Below the pieces are notes generated by a model that had not been told where the DNA came from, ran no database searches, and saw only the letters and a program-made list of their open reading frames with translations. This document shows, piece after piece, positions 17,311 to 28,439 of a DNA stretch of 30,751 bases. Made by a program: the position numbers and the translations under genes. Numbering within the stretch: the first letter of the stretch is position 1; every line of letters starts with the position of its first letter. Source of the DNA: Chlorokybus atmophyticus (taxonomy: Eukaryota > Streptophyta > Chlorokybophyceae > Chlorokybales > Chlorokybaceae); NCBI GenBank assembly GCA_009103225.1, contig RHPI01001116.1, positions 255,380 through 286,130 on the forward strand. The letters are read 5' to 3'.

Positions 17311-18327
17311 GATGTCAACGCCAAGCCCAGGCCTGACATGGCGAACCTTACTCACAGCCAGGCAGGTAGCTAATCAAGCCCAACATGTCACCACCGCTCC
17401 GCTGTCTCTTCAGCGTCCACGCCGTCGCCAACTCCACCGCCGCCTGGCCTGGTCGAGCTCAAAGCCTGGTCCGACTTGACGGCATTGGCTAACCAAAGTG
17501 AGGTTATCTAACCAGTGCACTCCGCAGCTACGGACAGCGATATACGGCTGCGATCAGTCCCACGAGTGATCGCTTTAACTGAGGGCTTGATGGTAACCGA
17601 GCAGCAGGGGATTGAGCAGTGGAGTAGTGCTGTCGCTTGGCGAGCGGCGGTGTGGCGGGCGTCGTGGGCGTTGTAGCGTAGGGGAAGGGAAGTTGAGGTA
17701 GGTCTGGGGTGTAGTTTAGGGGAAGAAGGGTGAGGTCGTCCATAAGCTTGCCTTGCTGTAGCGGGTTGGTGGGCGAGAGAAGCAGCAGCTAGGTGGCCGT
17801 TCGAGCAAGCTGCTGTTGGGAGCCAAGCTTGCCTTGTTGGCACTGCAGGTTACTTGTGTTGCTGGTCGAGCCGGTTCTCAGAGATAGCAAGGTTGTAGGC
17901 TTGTGCATGCTACACGCGGCCTTAAACGTGGATCGTCTGGCTGATCACTTCAAGGGGATTGTGTAGTTCGGTGACTCTTGCCAAACTTGCAAGTAAGTGT
18001 CCGATGATTAATGACATATATGAAGCTTTCAGGCTGTTCTACTTGCTGGCGCGTTTTGCACGAATGGCTTCCACTTGCGTCTTGCTAAAGTTTGTGGTGT
18101 TATTCTCTTCTCGGTGCATGCAGCAAGCTTTTTCACTGCATGCAAGTGTGTACTTAAGCTACTATATCAAAGACTTCTGGTCAGTCTTCTGTCTGTGCTG
18201 TGTCTGAGCTTACCACAAGAGGCTGTCATGTCACTTGTTCTAGCATGTCCCTGTTCTACAATACACTGATGAACTTTTTGTGGCCGCTGTAAGCAGGTTT
18301 GTTGTTTTCTTACGAGAAAGAGGAGAC
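17311..18327. other. Intergenic, between divergent genes
   Basis: No supported gene. The stretch lies between the minus-strand small gene and the plus-strand exoribonuclease gene, so both promoters could lie here. No convincing TATA box or other promoter element is seen. A non-coding 5' exon of the exonuclease gene is possible (acceptor-like GTAAGCAG just before 18299). Confidence 0.4.
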
Positions 18328-21300
18328 ATGAAGCAGCGAAAGAGTCAAGCGTCTTACAACGCTGTTCCGCCTCCGCCGATTACGCTGCTGAAGCGTCCGG
18401 CCAAGAACAGCTTTCCTGCCAACGGCTGCGAGTTGCTGCCATTCCAGCAGCAACCCCAACCGCTTTTGCAGACTCCAACGCTGATAACTCCTCAGCAGCA
18501 GGAGCAGAAGCAACAGCGGAAGCCCTCTCATCCGATCCTGTTAAAGAGGAATAGCCAGCCTGATGCTGTGGTCGACAGACAGGTTGTGCAGGAGAGGATG
18601 CAAACTGCATTAGAAGGTATATTGCATTCCTGTGTTTATACTTTCTGCATTCTTGCTTTCTTTGATTTGGGCTCGTCAGGTTTCTGGTTGCATCTTGGTA
18701 TAGCTCCCAATCAGACTGCATGCATGGTTGGTGCTTGTTTCAGCAGCTAACAAGCTCATTGGTTGCAGCATCCCCGTCAACAACAACTCTGGAGCTGACA
18801 CCCACTCAAAATGGGTCTGTTGGCAAACCGCGGCAGCAACGAGACTACTTTGTTGAGCATTGGGACCCAAAGCGAATCCAGCAGGCAAGAATGCTCTTCA
18901 TGATTTGAGTCTGTCGCCTCTTCAAGGATCTTGTTTACCCGACTTCTTACTGCCGTTGAAACGCACATTCAGGCACTTGAAAGAGGGGAGATTCTTCAGG
19001 GCGTTGTGCGTTTCAACATGTACAACCGACATGAGTCATATATCTCAGTGCCTGGGCTGCCTGTTGACATTTGTGTTGAAGGGTTTGCAGCCCAAAATCG
19101 CAGCATAGAGGGTGATAAGGTATCTGACCCACGTATGTTGCATGCGTTGCTGTTGAACTTGTTTGATATGCTGAGCATGTAGCTGTATCATTGCTCGCTT
19201 ATGGTGTCTGTCGTGTGCGTAAGGTGGCTGTGAAGTTTGAGGTGGTGTCCGCTGCGGTCAACGGCAAGCGGTCTCCACACAGCAAATATGTGACAGCGTC
19301 CATTGCTGTCACAGCCCTGCCGGAGTCTGAGGATGACGTGGATGCCCTTGCAAATTTCTGGAAGCAGCTGCAATTTGAACACTTGAGTACCGCGTTTGGC
19401 GAACTGTACATACACAACGACACCTCTCCATTGAGCAGCCCTGATGGCAATTCAAGCAAGCGCTCTCCCATGCCTGCAGCAGAAACCAATGCTGCCGCAC
19501 ACGATTTGGAGGAATTGAGTGCAGAGTTGGAGTCAGACTCAAGCAAGCGGCTTGTTGGAGAGGTTGTATTGTGCGCAGTCTGCTTTGCAGCTTTCCTCTG
19601 CTGGAGTCGTGTTGGGAAATCTCATGTGTTGTTATGAACTGTGCAGGTGGTTGGTATCCTTGAGTATTCAAAGAGGCGATCAGCAATTGTTGGCTCGCTG
19701 ATGCCAACATGGAGTACAAGCGCAGACAGCCCGACGAGTCAACCAAACACAGAAAGCCCAACAAAGAAGTACTGGAAGTTCGTGCCTCGCGATGCGCGCA
19801 TGCCGCCCATGATGATACTCCATGACAGACTTCCTGGCAAGCTGAAGGCGCAACTGGCACAGAATACCAGCAAGGACAAGTACGTTGCTGTTGCTGTTGC
19901 TGTCATCGCAGACTTGCAAGGTTCATAGGACTTGTATGAAGCCATCACGTGGTGAGTCTGTAACTCACGTTTGTGCAGTTTGACTCTGTTGGTGGCTCGC
20001 CTTGACACATGGAGCACCAGTTGCTTTCATCCTCTGGGGACAGTGACAGAAGTGCTGGGTGGTGCTGATGAGATTGAAGCCCAGACTGCAGCTATCATTG
20101 CAGAATACGGGTAAGCTCGCTGTTGTTTGTCATGCTGCTCAGTACTACCAGTTTCACTGGACATGAGGGCACAAGGTTTTGTGTGCTCAATGCAATTACG
20201 CAGGCTCCCTGGATTCGACTTTCCAAGAGAGGCGTTGGCAGATTTGCCTCCGAGCCCTTGGGCAGTTTCGAAGGAGGAGATCAAGTGCAGGCGAGACTTT
20301 CGCCAGGAGCGCGTGTTCACAATCGACCCCGCTACCGCTCGCGATCTGGACGATGCGGTGTCCATCAAAACACTACCTAATGGCAATCTTCAAGTTGGAG
20401 TCCACATCGCAGATGTGTCGCATTTTGTTAAGCCCGGGACCGAGTTGGATGCTGAAGCAAGAAGGTGCGTAGCATAGGTTGACGTCAGTTGAGATGCAGA
20501 GTGTTGCCATGCCATACGCCAGGTGTTCAGTGGTGCAAACACATGGTGACAAGCTCATGTTGACTCACAAGCTCATGTTGAGCTCATGGTGACAAGCTCT
20601 GTGATTGCAGGCGCTCGACAAGTTTCTACCTCACACAGAAGGTCATCCCCATGCTGCCAAGGCGCCTGTGTGAGGAGTTGTGCAGCTTGAACCCAAATGT
20701 TGAACGGTTGACATTCTCTGTGGTGTGGGACATGACACCTAGTGGAGAGATTGTTGGTCAGTGGATGGGTCGCTCCATCATCAAGTCGTGCGCGAAGCTA
20801 TCGTATGGCACTGCTCAGCGCGTTATTGACAATGACTTTGACCCTGCAAGCCCTGTCACCTACGAGGAGGGCATCCGCCCAGAGCAGGTTTGTGGCACAA
20901 TTATATTGCGAACTGTCGTTCTCGTGTTGTATATCCCAACTCATCAACATTGCTTGTGGTGGCAGATTGCGTGCGGGCACACCTGGGGTGATGTCATCCA
21001 GGACATTAAACAGCTGTATGAAGTGTCTGTCCTGTTGCGAGGCAAGCGCTTCAAGGCTGGTGCTTTGAAGCTTGATAACGTGAAAGTATCAGTTCAGGTA
21101 TGTCTTCTTGCTAGCAAGCTTACACAAGGCCTTGACCCAAAAGGTGTAGTGCCAGGCATTGTCAAGATTAACGCCTGCTTTGCAGTTGGGTGACGACCAG
21201 TTGCCAATGTTTGCGCGCACGTATGTGACCGGGGAGGCAAACCACCTGATCGAGGAGTTCATGCTCCTAGCAAATGCCAGCGTTGCGACCACTATTTCAC

Positions 21301-23198
21301 GGGCATATCCGGATCGCGCTCTGCTTCGGCGGCATCCGATGCCCAATGGCAGGAAACTTCAAGACCTAGAGCGCTTCTGCACCGAGCATGGTTTCCATCT
21401 GGACACTTCTTCTGCCGGTAAGTCAGCTTTGCAACACAGAGTCTTGAATTGAACTGGAAGTTAGCTGCAGCGCTGACTCATGGTTGGGAGACAGCACGCG
21501 CATACCTCATGTGAGATTTCGCGTTGGCAATTGCAGGTGCTCTGCATGACTCATTGGAGCAGCTACAGTCCATCATACAGGATAAGGAGGTGTACCACCT
21601 GCTACGCAACCTTGCAACCAAGTCCATGAATTTGGCTCAGTACTTTAGGTACAACCTTGCCACCAGCTTGTTGCCGACCTTACCTCATTTTGCTCCATGT
21701 GCTCATGTTGTGACAATGTGCAGCACTGGAGCCATCTCACCAGAGAACGACGGATGGCGCCATTATGCTCTCGCTATGCCATTTTACACCCACTTTACGT
21801 CTCCTATCCGGCGTTACCCTGATGTCCTTGTGCATCGGATTTTAGCTGCCACGCTTGAAGCGGAAGCATCCCTAGCGCAGGTATTCATCACTAACTGGTC
21901 AGAGTCCAAATGTTCGCACATTATGCATGATTCCCGGCAGTTGTCACTTGGCCTCCATGTAAGTTGTGATGCACCATTGACACACAGCTCATTGACAGGG
22001 ACAAATGCGCACAGCTCTCAAGAAGGCTGTCTCTGACAGAAAGGATAGCACATTGCCGGCATTGTTGCCGCCGCGCAGCGTCTCCCTGCCACAGCTCTTC
22101 TCCGGCCCGCAGAACCAGCGGTTGCCACCGAGCACGCCGCCAGCTTCGGTTGTGCAAGTGGTGACATCCGCCTCCGCTGCCACACACATGTTGCCTACAA
22201 GCAACGAACTTACGAACATCAGCGCACATTGCAATGAGCGCAAGCTGGTATGACTTATGTTATGTCTTCACACCAACTTGCAGTGTCACTTCGCTGCACA
22301 TGCCATGCAAGAATTGTTTCTCGAGTCTGTGAACTTTAGGATGTGACATGAGTCTTGGTGTGATCAATATGGTGTTTTTGTTGCACAGGCTGCTCGGTAC
22401 TCCCAGGAGGCCAGTGCCCGTTTGTACCTCAGCGTGCTGCTGCAACGGCAGCCCGCTGTTGTAGACGCTGTTGTGTTCAACCTAGGACCCAGATACATGA
22501 CTGTCCTCGTACCTTGCTTTGGGCTCGAGCGGCGCATCATGCTTGATGAGATGGACAAGGTCTCAGTGTTGTGGGACAAGGCTTCAAACACGGTCACGTT
22601 GCAAGAAAAGGTGCTCTCTCAGGTGAGCGAGTGCTCCAGCGTGCCCACGTACTCTTGAGACAGCTGACACATTGGTGCCTTTGCCATGGTGTAGTTACTA
22701 ACTTTACCTGGGTTGTTCAGAGGCGCTTGAAGAAGGGCGGTGCCGCGTATGATCTAAGCACACTGTCTTTTGCGCAGGTACAGTCCTGCGCACATGCTCT
22801 GGCAGCTTATCCTTTGATCATATTGTGCAAGGTGACTGATGTTGGTTTGTGCACCCTGTAGGGCGGGAATGGATCCGCAGGTGAATCACCACAGATGGTC
22901 TCAAAGGCTGCCAATAAGAAGCAGGTACGCTATGCACAGTTCTTAAGGTTTGGTCAAGAGCAGTCTGATTGTACGTGCTGATGTGCAAATGAGTAGGCAA
23001 CTGACTTTTCCCCTGCAGATCATGCGAGATGCGACCAAACCCAATCCGCACAAGATTGTACTGAAGAGCCCCGAGCAGTGCCCGCCCGAGAGCCTCCCGG
23101 TGACCATCAAGACTTTCCAGCACGTCCCTGTGTTGCTAAGTGCCTGCGGAGGCGGCAACAAGCTCCTGGACATCAAGGCGACCCTTCACGTGGCTTAG
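18328..23198 (+). CDS. DIS3L2: DIS3L2/SOV-type 3'-5' exoribonuclease (RNase II family)
   Basis: Seventeen exons: 18328-18616, 18769-18884, 18973-19119, 19224-19562, 19647-19879, 19979-20110, 20204-20464, 20611-20887, 20966-21097, 21186-21417, 21537-21648, 21724-21880, 21999-22247, 22389-22622, 22721-22777, 22862-22924, 23019-23198. Phases all agree; the product is 1069 residues. Order: Gln/Pro-rich N-terminus (1-110), cold-shock domains (about 110-410), RNB domain (about 420-860), S1-like domain (about 905-960), and a tail with [11 protein letters not shown] as in plant SOV. Catalytic Asp 460, 466, 468 and 469 lie in [15 protein letters not shown] with the RNase II spacing; [15 protein letters not shown] is also diagnostic. 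No PIN domain precedes the cold-shock domains, so this is DIS3L2-type, not the exosome subunit DIS3. Known role of the family: processive cytoplasmic decay of uridylated RNA independent of the exosome. Odd points: intron 2 is GC-AG, and exon 13 holds an extra Pro/Ser-rich stretch of about 60 residues. The start is the first in-frame ATG. Confidence 0.95.
18885..18972 (+). other. GC-AG intron of the DIS3L2-type gene
   Basis: The donor is CAG|GCAAGA and the acceptor CATTCAG|GCACTT. Splicing here in phase 0 joins DPKRIQQ to [15 protein letters not shown], exactly the cold-shock-domain entry expected in DIS3L2 proteins. Reading through meets TGA. No GT donor nearby gives the same join. Confidence 0.8.
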
Positions 23199-24563
23199 AG
23201 GCGTGCTTGCTGCGTGCTGAGAAGTCCATTTTGAGCCAACGCGCATACGTACCTGTACTTGCGACGCAATGCCCCAAGGCACGAGGTGGCCCTCAAGTGT
23301 GGTGTGGATGCGTGCAAAGGCAGAGTATGCAACCACGCACAACAAGTCGCCCTCCTGGCAGTCTCACTGCGCGCAAGCATGCCTGCAGAGAGTACATGAC
23401 AATGACCATCCCCGGCACCACTGATAGCAGGCTTAGATTGGTTGAAGAGCGGCAGACCAGACTTCGCCACATGCTGCGCATCATGCCAAGTGGGCAGGAG
23501 TCCATCAATTGAAGTGGCAATACAATGTTAAGTTCAGTGCGGGGTACATGAGCACCATAAGGGAGGATGAGCTCTGACGGCGTTCAAGCAGGCGTGGCAT
23601 TGTGCAGATAAGTTGACAGAGTCAGCGACAGTGGCTTTGTGAAGAGCGTGGTGGTGTGTTAGTTGTTGCTGCTGCATCGCTGTGCTAGCAAACGTTTAGC
23701 ATACTGGTGGCATACTACATTTCGTGCACTCGTTATAGCAGCATCTTTAACAACCCTTGCAGCGGGCAGTGGTGTTTTCACAACACTTGTTGTGCTGAAG
23801 TGCAATGACAGTATACCTGCACGCATGTGCAGCTAAATTGCGAAACTGCCCTGCATGCATGTATAACAGGGTATGTGCTTAGTGAGTGGCGCGTTAGCGG
23901 TAGGATAGCATACAGCCCGGTGGTGTTGTTCGTAACAGTGTGCTGAATGCGGTGTGTTGAGTTGGTATGTGAGTTTAACATGTGAGTTTAATGTGCTTTG
24001 CATGAGCGTGATGCATCTTGCAGCTTTTGCACAGCATCCACACGCTTACTATTCGACGGCACACATTGGGCAGTAAAGTAGTGAAGTAGGTAGCGGTAGA
24101 CAGTGTGTACCTAGCCCGCTGGTCGTGATTGAGGTGACTGTAGGTGTATTTCAGTGTTCATGCATGTATCGTGCTTGTTGCATACATCACATGCATATTC
24201 TGTACATAGTCAAACCTTACCACGCCCACGCTGCTTGCATGCTATAATAACAAGCAGTGACGACCATTTTATGACGACTGTTTAACGCTGCCACTTGTGT
24301 GTTGTACAGGTATCTTTCAGATGCTATGCGTGCTTGCATGTGCATCGGGATGGTGGTCGCATTTGTTGTGAAGGTAGAGTAAGTTAGCCCGGTGGTAAAC
24401 TATCGAACAGCAATGACTGCCTGCATGCTGTACGTTGCCTACACTTGCATGTTCTTTGCATAAGCATACATACGCCACACTGTATGTACAGTATGATATA
24501 CCTTTTGTACAGTGATAGCTAGGACAAGCAAGTAGGCAGCGTGTTGGCTTGTGAAACTTTCAA
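23199..24563. other. 3' flank of the exonuclease gene; no gene; recurring 12-mer
   Basis: No supported coding sequence. A 12 bp word TAGCCCGGTGGT recurs at 23913 (first base C), 24112 (one change), 24385 and, further on, 24894, always on the plus strand. Otherwise it is TG-rich with many GCATGC words. Confidence 0.45.
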
Positions 24564-24824
24564 GTGTGCTACACAGACCAAAAAGCTTGGAACGCCGCTA
24601 TTGTCTCATCTTTTACACATGGATACAATCTAGGTATTTACATTGAAGATCTTTATCGATTGCTGCACCAGGAGACACAACAGCACGACACAGTGGTGGC
24701 TGAGAGGAGGGCGGAGGCAGAGGGAGCGAAGGGAGAGGGGGGAGTCGTCCTGCATGTTGATGCTGTTGCAGCTGTGGCCGTGGTTGACAACGGACTGACC
24801 AGCGCCCATGTGAGCAGGTGCTAA
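24564..24824 (+). CDS. Possible exon, unrecognised
   Basis: An 86-codon plus-strand frame ends in TAA. The first third reads like protein (AWNAAIVSSFTHGYNLGIYI), then a Glu/Arg/Ala-rich helix and a Val/Ala/Asp stretch. There is no in-frame ATG near its beginning, so it would need an upstream exon that I cannot find. It may be chance. Confidence 0.2.
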   Translation: MCYTDQKAWNAAIVSSFTHGYNLGIYIEDLYRLLHQETQQHDTVVAERRAEAEGAKGEGGVVLHVDAVAAVAVVDNGLTSAHVSRC

Positions 24825-25351
24825 CTCAATGCATGCTTGTATGTTTAACGGGGCGGGCTAGCATTGGTATAGTGTAGCAAGCAGCCATAGAACTAGCCCG
24901 GTGGTTTGATTTGATGTGTAAAGCGTGTGTATGCTTGTGCTGATGCATGCCATTCGCATTGTCCACACCATGCTGCCACCGTACCATACCCCTTACATAC
25001 ACTCTCCACACGTGCGACGCACGGCATGCGCTGATCCTTGCCATGACAGTGAGAATGCGTGGTGCGAGTGTACGAAAGGAGTATGCTGCTGTGCCAGCAT
25101 GCATGGTGTATTCACAAAAACATGGTGGTGTCATCTGCTTGAGTATCAATGAGGCTTGAGGTTGAGCTCACGAGTCTCTCACCACGCGAGGCAAGGCTGT
25201 CCGAAGCATACTATGCTTCTGAGACACCTACTTACGGTTTGGTAGTCTTCACATGTATAAGGTTGTGGCGGCGGCCATTTTGCACCTGGGGGCCTGGACA
25301 AGCACAAGCACAAGCACAAGTTTGCTGCATCGTCGGGTGTCCGCGTCAGGC
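24825..25351. other. No gene seen
   Basis: Last copy of the 12-mer at 24894-24905. A GAAGCATACTATGCTTC dyad lies near 25203-25219 and an (ACAAGC)n run near 25298-25322. Confidence 0.4.
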
Positions 25352-26071
25352 CTAACCCCTCTCCTCCTTCTCCCCTTGCCCTCCTCCCGTGCTGCGCAGG
25401 TAGCTAAGCCGCGCTGATGTCGCCGCTCCTTGCTGCTTCCTGGTTGGTGCTGCACGCACATAGCAGGCACGCACATAGAACCCAACCCCCCATAGCTTTG
25501 TTGGCTTAGCTTGTTGTGTTTGGCTTGGTGCGAGCTTGCCTTTAATGCTGTCGAGCCGGGCGTCCACGAGGGCTGAACCTTCTCGAGGTTGTGGTTGTCG
25601 GTTGTTGATGGTGGACGCGATGGCGATGTTATCGGTGTAGCCAAGACCAAGGCTGTTGTGGACAACCGTGTTAAGCAAAAAAGAGTTCCCACCCAGCATA
25701 GCTAAATGTAGAGTGAGCTATGTAGGCAGCAAGCCACCCACCTTGAGCGGTAGCCAGGTCCCCTGGCACATGCTCAACACATGTGCGGGAGTTGAAGAGA
25801 AGGCGTGGAGTAGAGGAGGTGATGACGTCACCCCCCAGACAGATGTTGTCGGTGTAATGGCTTCCAGCGCGGCGACGTGGAAGACGGAGAGGGCAATGCA
25901 GATGTCGAGTCTGCAGCGCCGAAGAAGCTGGTGCGCGTGGATGCGCCGACGAAGCCGGAGCAGGTGCGTGTAGCTGCAGCGCCGAGGAGCCGATGCGTGG
26001 ATGCGCACAGCAAGGCCGACGCAGGTGTGTGTGCCTGCGGCGCTAAAGAGCTGATTCGCGTGGATGCGCAT
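25352..26071 (-). pseudogene. Downstream coding relic of the Gag-like element
   Basis: Two minus-strand segments share one frame, separated by a single TAG at 25718-25720. Across that stop the sequence stays protein-like (WLPLKVGGLLPT, then LTLHLAMLGGNSFLLNTVV). The C-terminal part has a Gln/Pro stretch and a Lys-rich end. The upstream part is repetitive (RIHA-QL units) because it overlaps the minisatellite. It lies downstream of the Gag-like region on the same strand, so it may be the next part of the same element. I see no protease, reverse transcriptase or integrase motif in it. Confidence 0.35.
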
Positions 26072-26410
26072 GTCAACGAGGCCGGTACAGGTGTGTACGC
26101 CTGCGATGGCTTGAAGGGCTGGTGCGCGTGGGTGCGCACGTCAGCGAGGAGGCCGGAGCTGGTGCGCGTAGATGCGTACAGTCAGCGTCGAGGCCGAGGA
26201 GCTGGTGCGTGTGTATGCGCACGGCAGCAGAGAGGACGGTGCAAGTGGAATCTGCAACGTCGTGGGGCTGGTATGCGTGGATTCATACGGCAGCGAGGAG
26301 CCTGTCGCAGGTGTGTGTGCCTGTAGCGCCTGAGGAACTGGTGCGCGCGGATGCGCACATCAGCAAGGAGGACGATGCAAGTGGAGTCTGCAACGTCGTG
26401 GAGAATGCGA
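25870..26410. repeat. Minisatellite-like degenerate tandem repeat, 60-70 bp units
   Basis: The core GAGCTGGTGCGCGTGGATGCGCA recurs at about 25928, 25990, 26051, 26119, 26159, 26202, 26268 and 26338, with spacings of 62, 61, 68, 40, 43, 66 and 70 bp. The plus strand of each unit reads roughly ELVRVDAH; the minus strand reads RIHA-QL. Indels break any long frame, so I do not call a gene on plus. It is GC-rich relative to its surroundings. Confidence 0.75.
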
Positions 26411-26447
26411 CAGCGCGCTTGTCGGCGCTGTCGTTGTGTCAATGCAG

Positions 26448-28158
26448 CTAGAGCTGCGTCGTGGTGCATGGCACGGCCGTAGACGGCGCCGATGTGGTGG
26501 ATGCGTGCAGCAAGTGGCCGGCTGCAAGGGAGGACAGCGCTGACAGAGTTAACGGGCTGCAAGGGTGAAGTATGTGACGGAGCTGGTGCTTGGGATCTGC
26601 GTGGTGACAGTATCGGCGTTGATGTCGTTGCCGAGGCTGCGTGTGATGCAGCCCTGCAGCTGTGGCTGCAGCTGTCCACTTCACGAAGACGGTGATGGCG
26701 CGGTAGCTACGGTGCGCATGGCGTCTCGACCATCGTCCTCGAGGGTGCGTGCAATCATGGTCCCATAGCTGCACCAGGGTGCGTGTGGCGGTGTAGCATG
26801 CACGATACGCGTTGCGACGTGCATCCACAATTGCTTCCAGCTGTGCTACCTTGGCGGTGAGCATGGCGATGGCGTCGGGAACGTCATCAACAACATGAGA
26901 GGCTGGCACGCGAGCACGTCAGAAAGCTCCAGCTGCTGCGCGTGGGGTGCCAGCGAACTCGGGCGAGGGTGACAACTCCTCGTCATCATTGTCGACAACG
27001 TCATTATTGTAGGGCTCATCCTCGTCGCGGTCATCAGCGTCGCTGTAGGGGTTGCTCTCTTCGTGGGCATCAGCGTCACTGGCGGAGTCGTCCTCGTCAT
27101 GCTCGCCATCGTTGTGGTAGGTGCCATCCTCGTTAGCGCAGGCGCGCGCAAGAGCACCACCATGCTGTTGCTGTCGAAGATGAGGATGCCGAGAGAGGCA
27201 CACCTACTCGAGATGGTCGTTCTTGCCGCAGTAGGCGCAGCATGGAACAGCCCACCTCTCGGTGCACTCCCTGGCTGTGTGGTCTTCAAGGCCACACTAA
27301 AGACACATGCGGAGCATGTCCCATGCTGCGTGAGCAGCCCGCGGGGAAGAACCCGGTGACGACGCAGCTGCCGCGTCCGTGTGCTCGTGCGGGAAGGAGT
27401 TGGTGTTGAGATCAGTTCGGCGAGGGCTCTGATGCATCTCAAGGACGGCGCTTTCGCACACGTGGCGCTTTTGCAGGTGCAAGGTCACTTCAAAGGCTTG
27501 GCGTAAGGAGAAGCCTTGTGGTCGCGTGTTGCTAAGAGCGGTGTCCACCATGTTGGACAGCTCGGGCTCAAGTTGAGACACGCAGATGACGGCCGCGGCT
27601 GCATCGCTTAGGATGCAGTAGTCTGTCTCCGTGAGAAGAGGTATCAGCCGATGATACATCCGCAACAGATCTTCATCGTCTCGACGTCGGAAGTGGCAAA
27701 GGTCAGCTACCTTCTCTCGAGTGGATGGAGGAAAGGTGCGACGCAAGGCCGTGTAGAGGTCTCTCATGGGAAACCCAATGTGCTGCACCGAGACGTTGAT
27801 CAATCGGTGCGCCGAGAGGCTGGTGCAGGAGTTGCCGGGCTGAGCGTGGACAATGGCGGTGCTGTGCAGGCTGAGTGTAGGGTGCCGAACCGCCAATGCC
27901 GTAGCGAGCTGCGATTGAGCGCCACACATGGTGTGCTTCCTCGTCAAGGTATATGGCTGCCATCTTCAAGGACAACTCTTCCGACCACCAATGGCTGCGT
28001 GCTTCGTGTAGGAGCAGAACGGAGTCCAAATTGATAAAGAACTCGTCAGGAGGCAGCGTGTTGGGGCGGCCAAAGAAGGCAAGAGGTGGTGGTGCAGCAA
28101 GGGAGGTGGCCATGTCGAGGGAAACGCGTGACAGGTGGATGATCGGGATGTGATGCAC
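26448..28158 (-). pseudogene. Gag-like retroelement protein with two broken CCHC zinc knuckles
   Basis: The N-terminal part (28158 to about 27930) has the look of a retrotransposon Gag: FFGRPNTLPPDEFFINLDSV, then AAIYLDEEAHHVWRSIAARY. The frame then changes near 27900. From 27947 down to 26448 one single frame continues through three stops. It holds the Gag C-terminal half, then two CCHC knuckles (Cx2Cx4Hx4C): the first has TAG at 27297 inside its Cx2C, the second has TAG at 27204 inside its Hx4C. An Asp/Glu-rich stretch of about 50 residues follows, then TGA at 26919, then a coiled-coil-like segment (AIAMLTAKVAQLEAIV). Gag packages element RNA; the knuckles bind it. No LTR pair or polymerase was found, so this is a remnant, or a Gag-only gene now decayed. 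Confidence 0.7.
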
Positions 28159-28209
28159 AGTGTCGAGGACGAGCTGGCGAAGGCGACAACCGTCTCTTGG
28201 GCAGGGGGT

Positions 28210-28319
28210 GCAGGTGTAGTGCGGAGGCGCTCGTCGTCCTCCCAGCTATGCAAGCTGCTGCGACCGTCCTTGGCTGGAGCTGCAGCTGTAATGCGGAGGT
28301 ACTCGTCGTCCTCCCAGCT
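28210..28319. repeat. Imperfect 72 bp tandem duplication
   Basis: 38 bp blocks at 28210-28247 and 28282-28319 differ at four positions. The 72 bp offset is 24 codons; on minus each block reads SWEDDE-LR. It lies just upstream (5') of the Gag-like relic and may belong to its leader or to an N-terminal extension. Confidence 0.7.
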
Positions 28320-28439
28320 GGTCGCTGCTGCTTTCCAAGATGATGATGCCAACCCTACTCGTACGCACTCGTGCAAGTGTGGTGGGTTGTGTGAGGTGTA
28401 CTGTGCGTGCAAGAGTAATGTGCTACCAATGTAGAAGGG

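Noticed and set aside
18328-23198. Exosome subunit DIS3/Rrp44
   Set aside because: No PIN endonuclease domain or CR3 cysteine motif before the cold-shock domains, and the C-terminal tail matches DIS3L2/SOV.
23078-23512. 144-codon plus-strand frame overlapping the end of the exonuclease gene
   Set aside because: It overlaps exon 17 in another frame and beyond the stop it does not read as protein.
25877-26451. Plus-strand gene over the minisatellite
   Set aside because: Two frames are needed, units vary by non-multiples of three, and the neighbouring relic is on minus.
7961-27299. UAG reassigned to Gln (as in some ulvophycean algae)
   Set aside because: The intact DIS3L2-type gene uses only CAG/CAA for Gln, has no in-frame TAG or TAA and ends at TAG exactly where the family's C-terminus ends. 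Decay explains the relic stops better.
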